Position numbers and translations under genes: made by a program. The notes below the pieces were generated by a model. The model did no database searches and was not told the DNA's origin. It was given only the letters and a program-made list of their open reading frames with translations. Shown in pieces: positions 1-11,937 of a DNA stretch of 64,000 nt. How positions within the stretch are numbered: the first letter of the stretch is position 1; each line of letters opens with the position of its first letter. The stretch spans positions 124,001 to 188,000 of the forward strand of contig BDIU01000121.1 in assembly GCA_002118135.1 (NCBI GenBank), in the 5' to 3' direction. Source of the stretch: Trebouxia sp. TZW2008. Lineage: Eukaryota > Chlorophyta > Trebouxiophyceae > Trebouxiales > Trebouxiaceae.

Positions 1-144
1 CAATGCAGTCAGAATACAATAGCTGGTTCCCAATTGCATTGTCCTTACATTAAGATCATTTTTATATTGATTGTCCTTGTAAAGAAAAATTACTTAACAC
101 GACTTGCAAGCTGTCTCTTGAATTCTGATGGGGCTGCGCTGCAG

Positions 145-458
145 GTCAAAGAAACAATGATGTGAGAGATATGCAGAGACATGATTTCCAGCAATCGTAT
201 GAACGGCCCAGACAGCAAGCATACGATGAGGGCAGGCACAGCAAACATGGAGACGAAAGGCAGCGTGACAGGCATCATGAAAGAGAGGCATATCAGCAAA
301 AGTCCAGTAGTGATCATCGGCATGGGGATGATAGGCACAGTGTGCCTTCTTACGACCGCTGCTCAGGGTCTGACCGGCGGCATACATCTCGTAGAACTGA
401 GCAGGATAGGGAGATAGATCACCATCAGTATCATTCAAGACGACATGCAGGTAGTTGA
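145..458 (+). CDS. Last exon of an Arg/Asp/His-rich (RS-like) protein, 5' part outside the window
   Basis: An open frame follows an acceptor-like CTGCAG at 139-144 and runs about 104 codons to a TGA at 456-458. It is very rich in Arg, Asp, His, Glu and Ser (for example RQRDRHHERE and HRHGDDRH), with almost no hydrophobic residues. Such RS/RD/RH tails occur in splicing and RNA-processing proteins, where they are disordered and phosphorylated. No folded domain is visible, so the family cannot be named. The upstream part of the gene would lie left of the window, and 1-144 would be its last intron. A CAG|GTAG donor-like string just before the stop (447-453) means the exon could end slightly earlier. 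A chance open frame in low-complexity DNA is the main alternative. Confidence 0.45.
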
Positions 459-1097
459 AGATGCCCTGCAGTGCTTTGTAAGATCATGTGTGGCCATTTG
501 ATCCCTAAACATTCTTTACCCATGAACATGCATATGAGTCTTTGGCATCCATTCTACTTTGGCTTCTTGCGCAACCTCTGACGCTTCACAACACAGTTTT
601 TGATGTGCAGCAATCACATGATACTGCACTGCAACGCGGGATTGCTGAAGCTGAGCAATATCTGTTTCCACTCACGCTCAGCACTACCATAATGATAGTC
701 CTTGAAAACAGCTTGCATGTGATGACATGCTGGGGGGCTGGCGGGTCAGTGAGACTGCTATGCCTGAGACAAACTTAGAGTAGCATGCAGGCCGCTCGAG
801 AAAGCTTCGAGGCTGCCTTGACGATCGTATGTGAACAAATAGTATTACGAGCCTTTGTCGTGATGCATGCGCATCATCTTGACATGTTAGCAAATCTTCT
901 GGCAAATCTTTGGGACTTTAGGTAAGTCGCGTTATCGCAAGTCGGAGCCGCGCACGAAGCTGCACATGATGCAGATTGCGCGGGAAATGCCATAGTAGAG
1001 GCCTGCTGATGTCAGCAGCTGCTTTTGTAGCTGCCCGCTGTTGGGTGTTGACCAATTCTTGGATCTCTTCAGATTCCGCATGTTGAGCTTGTACACC
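459..1097. promoter_or_regulatory. Intergenic region with CpG-dense start region of CFAP69
   Basis: No convincing coding exon lies here. Most of the stretch is TG/CA-rich and poor in CpG. Around 915-1000 CpG becomes frequent (GTCGCG, CCGCGC, GCGCGG), as at the other gene starts of this window. This is the likely promoter and 5' untranslated region of the gene beginning at 1098. An in-frame ATG also exists at 1080. Confidence 0.4.
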
Positions 1098-4000
1098 ATG
1101 GCTCCAGCAGACAGGCTACAGCCTATAGACGCTGCAATGCCGGGTCTGCGCAGCAGCCCTGCTGTGATGCTCCAGGCTCAAGGCGCAGAATGTGCTGAAC
1201 AAAGCTTGAGCCTGCTTACAAAGCCACTATCGAAGGACCTAGCTTCACGCCACATCGTTTCCATCAAGCACTTATGCGAAGAGTATCGTGGAGGATGTCC
1301 TCTCGAGAGTTTGCCAGCTGTGTGTCAAATCCTTGCCATTGTCTTGCAAAATGCAAAGGGGGACCCGGACGGTCCCTTTGTGCAGTCTGCTTGCCAGCTG
1401 CTAAGGTGAGTGTTGGCACTGGTCTGTCCCGCACATGTTGACGCTGTGGCCAATGAATGTGACGGCGGTGCCATCGTTTGCAGGATGCTTGCGCTGCCGC
1501 TCGTGCGACTGCGTTCCAGTCAAGATCTGACCTTGAACTCCAATGTCTCCTTGCTGTTACAGACAGTGGCTCACTGTCTCCAGCCTGAGGTGCCTGCAGA
1601 CGTGCAATGCTGCGCAGCAACGGTGGGCAATACATGCAGTCATGTACATATATCTCAACGCTTGTGTGGTCCTCAAGCTTGGCCTGTTGCTGCAGCTTTT
1701 GCAGAGCTTTGCAAGAGACAATGCAGCGCAAAGAGGCCACAGTCCAGACGCAGCTTATGCTGTGTCCAAGCTAAGCAAACAAACACATGTCAGGTCAGCA
1801 ATGTCAGTGACTTGCCAGTGGACCTAGTGCAGTCACCCAGATATCTCGCTTTTCAACTTAAATTCAAGTATGTATGCACCTAGCTGCGTCCTGAAACCTC
1901 ATGACAAACATGTATACAATGATGATGGCTACATGTCTTCTGCAGGTTGCTTGCAGATGCTCAGATCAGCCGGGTTCTGGTCATGGCTCTCAAGCATGCT
2001 GACAGCTCTCCTCAAATGTCAAAGAGCTTCAGCATTGCAGCACTGAAGCCTCTCTTGCAGGCGGCCACTGCAAACTCTCAGTTGCCAGATGCCAACATGG
2101 CACCTGCAGACCCTGAAACAGCCCTTCTGCAAGCAGCTGTAGCGTTCAGCACAAGCAAGCAGTTGGCAATGCAGCTAATGTCAGCTGGGGTGATGCAGAC
2201 CATTGCTCACATACTGCACCAGGGCAGCATTCGCAGCCAGAACATCTCGTTAGCTGTAGATTTGCTCTGGAACCTGCTGGAGTCTTGCCCACAGCCAGAC
2301 CCCAGCCTTGCTCACATTGGTACAGATGAAAGAATGCGTTCCCTGTCTCCACGCCACTTACAGTTGGCCAAATCTGTTCAGCAAGATACAGAACAACAGC
2401 TGCCAAATGATGGGACAGGGAGTGGTTTGCAAGATGACAGTCTAGCAGAAACGCCCATGGGAGAGGGAGAGGGTGATGATGCAGACAATGCAGAAATGGC
2501 CAGGCCCGAGAACAGCCATAGCAGTCCTGCTGCAGACAGTGAAGATGCTCCTCAGGGCGACAGCTCGGACAGCAATTTCGGCGTAGCTGAAGTTGAAGCA
2601 GCGTGTGTCTCTGCATCTGATGTTGGCATGGGCAGCAACTTGACTGAACGTCATGCAACGGAACAGCTGCTTCACGACTTCAGTGATGATGCCACAGCCG
2701 TCAACTCAGCTGTGCAACAGGATGAGTTGGACAGCACTGCAGCGGGAACAGCTTCAGGGTCTGATCAGACTGAAAATGCTGATGCAACTGGCACAAATGC
2801 AGCAGTAACAGCTCCAGGGTCTAATCAGAGAGACCAGATTGACCAGATTGACTCTATGTCTACCAATGACAATGCGGCAGCAATAGCCCTTGCAAGTGGT
2901 CTGGTCAAAGTGCTGACAGATTGCTTGGCCAATGGTTATAGTGTCGCTGACAAGGAGCTGAGGAACACGGTGCTCATTGTGGTGCAGTTGCTGGCTCAAG
3001 CAAGGCAGTACAGAGCTGCGCTGTGTGATGAAGGCATGCTGAATCAGCTGCTTGTCATGTGCACTGAGCCTGAGCTTGGTGACTGTAGTACTTTGTACCT
3101 CAAGGTGAAACCTCAGCTTGCACTGCATTGAAGTTTGCTGCCAGCAATGCATCCCTTCAAGCCCCGTACCTGGCTTCATGACAGTCTTTGCACTTTCTGG
3201 CACATGTGCTATGCTTATGTGGATTGAGTCTTGTCTTGCCATGCCATGTGCCCACGTCTGGGGCTTTGGCACCTCTGCTACTGTTGTTGTGCTGCAACAG
3301 ATCCTCAGAACTGTGTCAGATTCAGACTGTTCATGACTGCTGTGCTTGCTGGCAATTGTCAGAAGAAGTACGCCCCACAGAGATGCCTGGTCGTGACAGT
3401 GCATGCACCCAAATGCTTCATTGATAGCTGAAGCGGACCAGATGCTTGTGATGCAAGACACAGTGTGCATCAAGGAATTGCTTTGCTGGCAGGTGGCAAG
3501 TCAGAGCATAGATGCCGAGGACTTTGAGATGCGGCAGCTGGCGTGGACATGCATGGCACAGCTGCTGCAGCATGACCCATCAGCCGTCAACAGCTATGCT
3601 TACAGCTTTGTCAGGTATATTGCATTACAGTGTACATGTAGAATAGTAAGCTGTCTGACATCAGCAAACATTGCTTGCTGACCCTTGGATCAGAAGCCCA
3701 CAAAACATGTACAGTAGCCTGCTGCTGTCGCTTTAGCATCCCTCATGCATATGCCTACTGTCAAGAATGCCTAGAGGGTCTTTGTTTCTTGAACAAAAGA
3801 AATGTGGAAACTGTTTGTCTGGCAGCAGGGTGTCTTTGTTTGACTTGTAACAGCAAAAGGCAAGCAGGCAGCAAGGCAAGCTTGATTTCCAACACATGTT
3901 TTGTGCCAAGCTTTATTCAAACCCCAATGCATCCCAAAATCATCAGTATGCTTTGTTTTGGTGGCAAAATACGCTTTGCCTCAGATGTGAATGGGGTTCT

Positions 4001-7000
4001 TGTTGCTGTCTGCAGGGTGCTGCTGCTGTACGTGCAGCCAGGGGAAGCATACGAGGGTGTTGTTCTCAACTGGACTCAACCCCAGCTGACAACTCTGCGT
4101 TATGCTGCGCTGGGTCTGCTTCACAGCATGGCTCCATGCTTCCCTCAGGTCAGCCCTTTTCATCATGCCGACCATCATGCAATCACAATCAGCATCACAA
4201 TCGCATTCACCATCACCACCACCACCATCATCATTGTCATCACTCACATGCTGGCCAGTGAGTTTTCCTGATGCTGCTAGATGCTCACTCAAGCATTCAA
4301 ATGCTTTCACACAATACATGGGAAACTCCAGTTTGAAAGCTGGGAAATGCTGTCTTGGGAATACCCTGACACCATCTCTGCGAAGTCCTCCTGCGCTGTG
4401 CTGAAATTGACAAGTGTTCTGTTCCTTCTGCAGGCATATGATGAGTGCGGTGGGCCAGCGCAGATGCTGCAGTTTCTGGCTGGCTGCACAGACTTCAAAC
4501 TGCTAGAGGCAGGCTTGCACCACATGCACAGGTGTGTCAGCATGTGCAGCAACAGCTCAAAACATGGCAACTTTATTTGTGAACATCTGACTTCGTTGCC
4601 TATCACGTGCTCAAGACAACAGGCTGTGAAGGCTGACTTGCACCAATGCACACCTGTGTCAGTATGAGCAGCACAAGCTGATGTCATGACAATGCTTGGA
4701 CAGCTTTGTCACTTGGGCTGTGAACACAAAGTAGGCCCTTAAGCCTGTGCCAGAGTTGCTGTCAACATGAACCTACAGAACCCTTCAAGTTTTGCTGAGG
4801 TTCGCTGAGAGAATAATGTTGTTTCAAATTTGTACCATCCACGCCGTACTTGGCAGTATCAACCATCAAGCACGTGACCTTCGTCTTCTGCGAGGCACCA
4901 ACTTGGCGTTATCTTGTTCTTCTGCAGGGCTTGCAGTGGAAGCGCCCTGCTGTGTAATACTTGGGGGGAGCAGGGCTGCATGGAAATGGCCCTCGCTGTG
5001 GCGGCTGACTCCACCTGGCCTGAGAGAGTCAGGCGCAGTGCACTGCTGCTGATCTCAGTCGCCTGCCGCAACAGCTTGCATGCTGCCCAGCAGTTTCTGC
5101 AACTTGAGGTCTGTTGTGCAAATGCTCTTTTATGCCAGCAAGCTCCATAACTTTTGTCCTAGAGAATTTCCAGTCACAACTTTGCAGAGGTCTGCTGTGG
5201 CGACTGACTCCACCTGGCCTGAGAAGGTCAGGCGCAGTGCACTGCTGCTGATCTCGGTTGCCTGCTGTGACAGCTCCCATGCTGCCCAGCAGTTGCTGCA
5301 GCTTGAGGTGCAACTGTTGCTGTGTTTCAGAGCAATACATGAAATTATGTAACAATACGATTCTCAATGCAGCTTTGCTGAAGGTCATGACAGCTTTAAA
5401 TCAGCAGACCCTGCAGCTTGAGATAGACCCAGCAATTGTTGTCTATTCGGAGCTTTAAGTAGAGAAATGACAGTTGCAGCGCTGCTCTGACCAATGCAGG
5501 GGGGGGAGTCCCTGCATTGTTGATCAAGGGATCAGTGAGATCAAGCAACGCTGCTGCGATGCCATGGTGATGAAGGTCTATGAAGGAGGGAAATGATCTT
5601 GCCTGCCTGCTTTAGACCTTGTTCCTGACCAGCTGTGCATGCAGGATATGACAGTCCTGTGCCTAGAGCTGCCAAAGCTGAAGCTGACGGGCAGTCAAGC
5701 AGCCACGCTGTACATCTCTGCAGTCCCGGCTTCAACACTTTTTGGCATGTAAACATTGTGCCTCAAGTAGGCGTTGCTGGTCTGTTGAAGTACATCCAAA
5801 TATCATGCTGTAGTCCAAATGTGTGCATGCAGGGTGTGACAGGTCTATGCCTGGAGCTGCAAAAGCTGAAGCTGATGGGCAGTGAAGCGGCCATGCTGTA
5901 CAACTTTGCAGTGCTGGCTTCATGACCTTTTGGCATGTGCACAATGATGCAACTTGCCTCAAGCAGGGCTTGTTGGTCTGTACGAAACCATCACATGAAG
6001 AATGTCTCATATGTGCTGTCACTGTGTATGCAGGGAGTGACAGTTCTGTGTCTGGAGCTGCAAAAGCTGAAGCTGATGGGCAGTGAGGCAGCCACACTGT
6101 ATGACTTTGCAGTGCTGGATGCCCTGTGGAGCGGCATTGTACAGAGTTCCAAAGCCATGCAGAGCTTTCTGGCAGCAGATGGCCTTGGGTCACTGCTGGA
6201 TGTACTGGAATGCAAAGCTGTTGCCTTGAAACCTGTGCTGCTGACCATCATTGCTGGTGAGGCAAAGTATTGAACAATCTGAACTTTAATCTGTCTTGAA
6301 GACTGCGCTGCTAATTATCATTGCTGAGGCAGATTGTGCAATATGCAAATGCTGATGCAAATTGTAGTGCAATATGTGCCATGAAAACAGCGTGCAGAGC
6401 TGTTTGACAGCAAATGGCCTTGGATCATTGCTGAATCTGTTGAAGTGTGGAGCTGTTGCCTTGGGACCTGTGCTGCTGACTTTCATAGCTGGTGAGAAAT
6501 TGGCACATACATCTCGATGTGCATGCCATATACAACACACAATGATATGCAATGAACATCATGCTGGGCTGACAGGCTCACTAGGCCAATTTTTTGAAAT
6601 AGTGAGCTAGCTGCAGTGTTGCTGATCAGCAGAATGTACCATGTCCCTTGGTGAATGGTTTACACTGATTGTCAAATCTACTGACAGATGGCAAAGATTC
6701 GAGCTTCAAAGCGCCAGCAATGTGCCAGTGCACAGCAACTTGTATCAATCATGTTGCAGATGTGTTGGGATCAGACTGCGGTAGGCACCTGGATGCTGCG
6801 TCAATCCTGTATGAATGGCAGTCCAGCAAACAGCGGTCTGCCTGTCACATCGTCCTGGACCTCTGGCGACAAGAAGAGACTGGCAAGGGTCTGCAGAGCC
6901 CAGCAGTGAGTCCCAGGTAGGGTTGGGCATAACGCTCCTCAACCATATCTGTCATTGTTTGCTGTGCACAGCTGATCTTGAATCTGACCATGACTTGGAC

Positions 7001-8738
7001 GCATGTGAATAAAGTAATGAGACATGCTTTGATGCTTTACAAACCTGACCATGTCTGCAAGTTTGCATAAGTACTCTGGTCTGTTGCTTCACCAAGAAAG
7101 GCAGTGCGGCATAGTGGTCAGCAGATCTTGTGATAAACCTCATTCTGTGCATTGCAGAGGCAATAAAGCTGCTGCAATTCCAGCGAGCGCCAGCAGCAGC
7201 TTATTCATCAAGATCCATGCAGTCTTCTCACAACTGAGGTTTGCTGAGGCGGCTAGTCACATGAGCTTGCCAGATCAGGCAACCCTGTGTGCAGTGGAGC
7301 ATCACATGGCCCTGCAGCAGGGTTTGGTGTGGCAGACTATGGCAGATAAGTTTGCTGCTGAGGGTTTTGCTCCAACTGAGGAGGACCAGGCCAGGATACA
7401 GGCAGGCATTCAGCAGGCTGCTGACATCAGGCAGTCTGTTGCTGAAAGGCAGCAGGCCCTTTTGACAAAGCATGCTGATCAGCTGATGCAGGCTGAGCTT
7501 GACTTTGTCAGGTGATGACCTGCTGCATGCAACTGTGCAAGCAAGGTTGCTTGTGTCCCAGGATGTAAGTTGCAAGTGATTACATGACTCAGCTAATGAG
7601 TTGTTGGCTGGATCTGAGGCTGTCTTTCAAGCAGTATTGAGCAACAGAGCAAAGTCTTTGGGAGTTTGTTTGCAGATCTGTTCTGCAGAACGCCTTGAAT
7701 TGTGTGCATGCTGTGAAGATGATCATATGACATTCTTTTTGCCTCATCTGCTGCGATTTGCTCAGTTGCTTCATGTGTCGACACTTGCCACATCAGCAGC
7801 TTTGAGTCGACTTCAATGTCAGCTCAAGCTTCAACAAGCGACACACGCCAGCGTGTATTAGTCTGTTAATCTAAATGTTGATGAGGCTGCATGCAGAGCA
7901 AAAAGGGAGCAGGATGAGCGTGATGCTGAGGCACGACGCTACCATAAGGATACTTCAACGCTCACTGTCAAGGTAGGACACTTGCAATGCTGATGTGCTG
8001 CAGCACATACTTCGGTGCCTGCTTGCCAGAAACTATGATCTCAACCAATCTGCACTGCTTGGAAGCAATTGACTTTGCTGCTAAAGATGCCTGCATCCAA
8101 TGTATGATGACATGTCTTGTGGAAAGACCATGGTGCTGATGGTGTCAGTGACAAAGCATAGGTTGCTCAGTATGCCAAGACAAGCTGGTTATGGTATCAT
8201 GACTGGCGCATGAATCAAGTGACTACTTACAGTGGTTTGCTCACGATCCTGTTGCACGTGCAAATGCGTTGGCTTGACCGAACACATCGCTAAGCTGAGT
8301 GCATACACTTGCAAGTTGTTGTTTGTGCAGGAGCGCTTGGCAGCCAAGGCCAAGAGGGAGCAAATGCTGCTCAACAGCTTCAGCAAGGAGGAGCAGCTTG
8401 TCTTTGAGGATCAGCTGGCACTTGAGCAAGTCAGCAGGCGGCCCAGTCATGTTGCTCAGCATGACATTGTGGATCGGCTGTCAGCATCACCAAGCCCAAT
8501 TGCCAGGAGCGCTGCTGACCTACTGAGACAGCAGTACCCTGAGCAGAGGATCGAAGCACGCACCCAATCTCCCAAAACAACAGCAACAAGAGGGACCAGC
8601 AGCCATTCACATAAGGGCGAGCGCCCCTGGTCAGAGCCAAGTGGACTGGGCGGAACTGAGGCAGACTATGATGATCTTGATCACCACAGGGATTCTGGGT
8701 CAGATATGAGTGATGAGGAAGGCTTTGACAGTGACTAA
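1098..8738 (+). CDS. CFAP69: CFAP69 homologue (FAP69), armadillo-like central-apparatus flagellar protein
   Basis: CFAP69 belongs to the C1b projection of the axonemal central pair and helps motile cilia beat. Proposed exons: 1098-1405, 1484-1622, 1696-1793, 1946-3104, 3493-3614, 4016-4148, 4434-4531, 4928-5108, 6034-6256, 6760-6916, 7158-7511, 7897-7972, 8331-8738. All phases match and the sum is 3456 nt, or 1151 aa (human about 941). Landmarks recalled from human CFAP69 align in order: LLWNLLE (human ILWNLLE), ELRNTVLIVVQLLAQ (LRNDILVITTIIAQ), the FEMRQLAW block, LDLWRQEE (IKLWRKEE) and HHMALQQGLVWQTMADKF (HRYFDFKIGEIWNEIYEE). Residues about 312-485 are an acidic Gln/Ser/Asp-rich insertion between helical repeats. 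The C-terminus is a charged coiled-coil-like stretch with an acidic Ser/Asp tail. Start choice between 1080 and 1098 is open. Several introns contain decayed copies of neighbouring exons. Confidence 0.88.
4163..4256. repeat. CAT/CAC-rich microsatellite in CFAP69 intron
   Basis: The intron after the exon ending at 4148 contains an imperfect run of CATCAC, CACCAC and CATCAT units. Translation of this stretch gives artefactual His or Met/Thr runs. It shows no splice-site copies and looks like simple replication slippage. Confidence 0.7.
5188..5307 (+). repeat. Open, phase-0 duplicate of the CFAP69 exon 4928-5108
   Basis: This 120-nt stretch is a close copy of the last two thirds of the exon at 4928-5108 (the STWPE(R/K)VRRSALLLIS block). 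It follows a plausible acceptor, CTTTGCAG, and ends GAG|GTGCAA. It has no stop and is exactly 40 codons in phase 0, so it could be included between the exons ending at 5108 and starting at 6034 without shifting frame. It may be a decaying duplicate or a cassette exon that adds a second helical repeat. A shorter, more decayed echo ends near 5425 (CTGCAGCTTGAG). Confidence 0.7.
5638..5925 (+). repeat. Two decayed copies of the 5' edge of CFAP69 exon 6034-6256
   Basis: Copies begin near 5644 and 5833. Each carries a GCAG-type acceptor and the first 90 or so coding bases of the exon at 6034 (block CLELQKLKLMGSEAA). Both lose the frame or the following coding sequence after about 30 codons. Spacing is about 190-200 bp, so the unit includes intron sequence together with the exon edge. 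Confidence 0.8.
6383..6495 (+). repeat. Decayed copy of the 3' edge of CFAP69 exon 6034-6256 with its donor
   Basis: The stretch repeats the end of the exon that stops at 6256 (GLGSLL..L...AVALGPVLL) and its donor, here GCTG|GTGAGA. It lies downstream of the intact exon and lacks that exon's 5' half. This is the mirror of the upstream copies at 5638-5925. Confidence 0.8.
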
Positions 8739-8972
8739 CACTGCTCAGAACAAAGTTTGCGCTCAATTAAACAAACTCTTTCAGCTCAAACTGCCGTCCA
8801 ACAATACTGACATGTGAATAGCTAGGTGATGTTACATGCATTTTCATCTGCAATGCAAGCCAATGTTGGTGGAAAAGTCTACATTCTACAGTGATGCAAG
8901 ACCCCTATATCTAACACCTGCAACAGCAACTTGTAACAACCCGCACACAACACTCCAGCAACAATGTGTCTT
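8739..8972. other. Convergent 3' ends of CFAP69 and the NIFK-like gene
   Basis: Stops of a plus-strand and a minus-strand gene face each other with 234 bp between them. The DNA is AT-rich with no coding sequence and must hold both 3' untranslated regions, which may overlap. Confidence 0.6.
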
Positions 8973-9687
8973 CTACTTGAACATCTTGTGAGCAGACTTG
9001 ACTGGTATCTGTGCTTGCAGCGGCTCATACTGGTAATCTATGCCTGCTGCCTTGATGCGTCGCTGCCGCTGTTTGTCCTTGGCAATTGTCTTTTTCACTC
9101 GCAGCTGTTCCTCTTCTGCAGTCCGTTCCCGATTATGCTGTTCCCTGCTGAGCTTTTGCCGTGGTATCGCTTTGAACTTTCTGTTGGCCCCTTTGAATAG
9201 TAGTGGATGCAAGTCTGCAGTCTTGATGACATGCACCTTTAGCTTCTGTTTGAACATCATGTAGTTGTCCATTGCTTCTGCTGCTATGGCTGCAACTTCT
9301 GGTGACTGAAACTCCACAAAGGCGTAGTGCTTTGCCTTGCCAGTCTTTTTATTTCGTGACACCCGCAGACGAGTCACTAAGCCGAACTGGTCAAAAAACC
9401 CTGCGCAGCAGCGCTGATTGAGCACATGCCCAACAATGTTTGCTGCAACAGTACGTTTGGGTAGACTGCAAGAGTAGGTTTGGGTAGATTGCAAGACCAT
9501 ATACAGATCCTTTTGCCCGCTCACCTTTGAGTTGCTCTTCGTAAAAGCCGTGTGGAAGCTGACCGATGTATATGACGCGGCTTGCGCTGTCGGTTCCGGT
9601 ACTACTTGGATCTTCACCTCTCCCAGCGTTTGGAATTGCGGCGTCCTCAGACGGCGCTACTGACGGACCGTCGGCTCTGCGTGGCAT
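8973..9687 (-). CDS. NIFK: NIFK/Nop15-type nucleolar RRM protein
   Basis: Nucleolar RNA-binding protein of the family that includes human NIFK and yeast Nop15, needed for pre-60S ribosome maturation. Two exons on the minus strand, 9687-9525 and 9400-8973, join in phase to give 196 aa. Residues about 1-36 are a low-complexity leader. One RRM follows (about 38-115), with RNP2 VIYIGQL and RNP1 KHYAFVEF, then the conserved stretch in which the helix carries the hydrophobic MMFKQKLKVHV and LHPLLFKG. The C-terminal half is basic and helical (REQHNRERTAEEEQ), as in Nop15. It is shorter than NIFK (293 aa) and near the length of yeast Nop15 (220 aa). The single 124-bp intron contains a short tandem repeat of TTTGGGTAGA. 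Its start lies 340 bp from the divergent uL29m gene. Confidence 0.9.
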
Positions 9688-10027
9688 GACCGATTGATGC
9701 TTTGATCAAGGAATCAGTGGCTCGGCGAAGTCTGCAGAGCGCGACTACGTTCAACTTTGGCGAGATAGGGTTTGTTAGCTCCGGTAGGGTTTGCACACCC
9801 CTGGGGCGTTTGCACACAGCATGAGCTGCATGACTGAGCATGCACATCGCTGAGATAGCATTGCTTTGCAAGAAGTCTCAGTCAGGCCAATCGAGGGCCC
9901 AGATTGTACCTGTCTCTACATTCTGGTCGCATCAGGCAGGATTTGATGGTAGCAACTTCCTCGTAGAATGGTTTTTGGGTTAGTGATGTGACACAGCAAC
10001 TGCAGCTTGCGCCTCACCGTACAATAT
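9688..10027. promoter_or_regulatory. Bidirectional promoter region between NIFK-like and uL29m genes
   Basis: Two divergent genes for ribosome biogenesis or translation start 340 bp apart, so the promoter is probably shared. CpG is dense on both flanks (9560-9760 and 10018-10180) compared with intronic DNA. No specific binding motif can be named with confidence. Confidence 0.5.
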
Positions 10028-10778
10028 ATGTTGCGTCAAGTGGCGGCAAGCCTTCGGCCGCTGATCCGCCAACAGCCGTCATATCTGCCAATCCTTCAGA
10101 CAAGCCTTGGCTTCCATAGTAGTGCTGTCGGACAGGGACTCGAGGAATTCTTTGAAGTTCCGCTCGCTGAAGGTGACAAGCCCAGGACAGGTAACAGCAT
10201 GCAGTGCTACAGCTCTCATATACAGCGCGTTAGCCCTTTATTGAGCAGAATACATCGATAGTCTAGCAGCTTTTGACAAGCTTGACATGCATGCACCAGG
10301 CAAGGACTGGAAGGCTGCAGAACTGAGGCAGAAGTCTTGGGAGGATCTGCACAAACTTTGGTATGTTCACTCAACATGACATGACTTCTACGCTCTTGTC
10401 TGCTGCACGCCATCTTGCACTACTGTTGTTGTACATACATGCATGTACTGATCTGTCCAAGCAGATGTGATATACCCATGCGATGCAGGTATGTACTGCT
10501 GAAGGAGCGTAACATGCTTGCCTCTGAACAGATGCGCAGCAGGGCGCGAGGGGAGAAGATGCCAAATCCCTCAAGAACGACCAAGGTAGATATCCAACAT
10601 CATGCAGAGCCCCTGTTCCTCCTGCATCATTGACACTAATGCAAAGTGAGTGCATTTTGTCTTGATCTCGCAGGTCAGAAAGTCTATGGCGCGCATCAAG
10701 CTAGTCTTAACAGAGCGGGCTATAGCTCATGCAGATCCAGTGCAGTCACAGGCTATGAGAGCAATGATCAACAGCTGA
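10028..10778 (+). CDS. MRPL47: Mitochondrial large-subunit ribosomal protein uL29m (MRPL47)
   Basis: Structural protein of the mitochondrial 54S/39S ribosomal subunit near the exit tunnel. Exons 10028-10190, 10300-10360, 10489-10585 and 10674-10778 join in matching phases (426 nt, 141 aa). Residues about 1-35 are Arg/Ser/Gln-rich without acidic residues, as expected of a mitochondrial targeting peptide. The family signature follows across two introns: GDKPRTGK, WKAAELRQKSWEDLHKLW, YVLLKERNMLASEQ. The rest is basic and helical (KVRKSMARIKLVLTERA). The upstream in-frame codon at 10007 is not an ATG, so 10028 is preferred. Confidence 0.92.
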
Positions 10779-11937
10779 CAGCTGCATTCACCAGCAAACA
10801 GTTTGAGCACAGCATGTGGCGCTAGCAGTAGAGCAGAGACAACTCAGCAATGCAACTCCTGGACTGTGGTCAGTGAGGTGCCATCAGAAGTTGTGCCTAA
10901 GGATTTGCTTAGCAAGGATGGTTTGGCGGCACACATTCTGCCATGGGTGTGAGGGTTTTTAGCACAATGCCATAAGCTGCCATTATGTTGGTGGCTCTGT
11001 CAATTAGGGGACAACACGACAGCAATTATTTGCCGCAACAACTATCACAACAGCTGTCACAAACACAAGTACTGCAGTGGTTATTCGAATTCGAAAGAAT
11101 TCTTTGTTTCCTGAATGAGTCGGTCCGAGCATCAATTTTTGCAGAGCATGAGACTGAAGTAGACATACGCCTCCAAGGCTTCCTGGTGGTACAAGAATGC
11201 AACAAGCTTTCCAGTTTTGGTTTTGCACAAAACTAGTTCAGCCTGTGCAATGACTATCATGAGGCGGATTTCAAGTAAAGTGTTGCAAATAGATGCAGCG
11301 AACCTTGATGCATCGTGCCAGCAAGCATATTGATGCATGCCATGATTGTCATGTCATAAAGATTACGTGCACAGTGTCGGTCAACGTGATGGCGAGTATG
11401 CAGGGCGCGTCGATTTGTGTGTATAGCCGGCTTTCTGCACTGCAAGCAAGCCTCCCACCCGGAATGCACATTGGTGTCTCACCTTCTGAAACAACTTCTC
11501 ACGCGTATTCGATGACAAGCAAAGCGGGGGTGGTTACGTAGATTTCGCGCATTTCCACGTGCCCGTACACCCTCGTGATCGGTCGTGAAGAAACTCGCAT
11601 CATCATGGCAGGCAGGAAGAAGAAGAGTGTGTCTTCGACATTCTGTCAGTCAGTCATCGGAGCTTTGTTAAGTTTGTTGAGGGAGCCTTAGAGTTCATGT
11701 GTCACAAGCAAAGCGACATACACGCGTCAGACGCTCAGGCCGGTTCGATCACAGCACACTGGTGAGGTCCGCAGGGGGTTTTCCGGGAGTCTGCGTGGAT
11801 TCCGAAACGACGTTGCGTGCGAGATCTTCTTGAGTCTGAAGACACGCGGCGCGCGGTACCCGCTTTGGTCTCGTCGAGCTTGGCGCAAAGGGGTTCGTTC
11901 ATCGAGGCAGTGAATGTAACACCACGCAGCCTTTCGT
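10779..11937. promoter_or_regulatory. Intergenic region; CpG-dense promoter of the kinase gene in its last 450 bp
   Basis: No exon could be supported at 10779-11500. Open frames on both strands there show no family features. From about 11490 to 11937 CpG is common (CACGCGTATTCG, GATCGGTCGTG, GGCGCGCGGTACCCG). This fits the promoter and 5' leader of the gene that starts at 11938. Confidence 0.45.

Noticed and set aside
1..110. Possible second copy of the TA-flanked MITE at the window edge
   Set aside because: Only short matches (ATTGTCCTTACATT and TTGTCCTTGTAAAG) are present and no terminal repeat can be seen, so it was not annotated as an element.
2146..3473. Long minus-strand frames (170 and 239 codons) opposite CFAP69
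   Set aside because: They are antisense to the 1159-bp CFAP69 exon, whose plus-strand reading matches the family.
10985..11236. 83-codon plus-strand frame upstream of the kinase
   Set aside because: No homology pattern, no upstream promoter-like CpG, and overlapping antisense frames of equal length.
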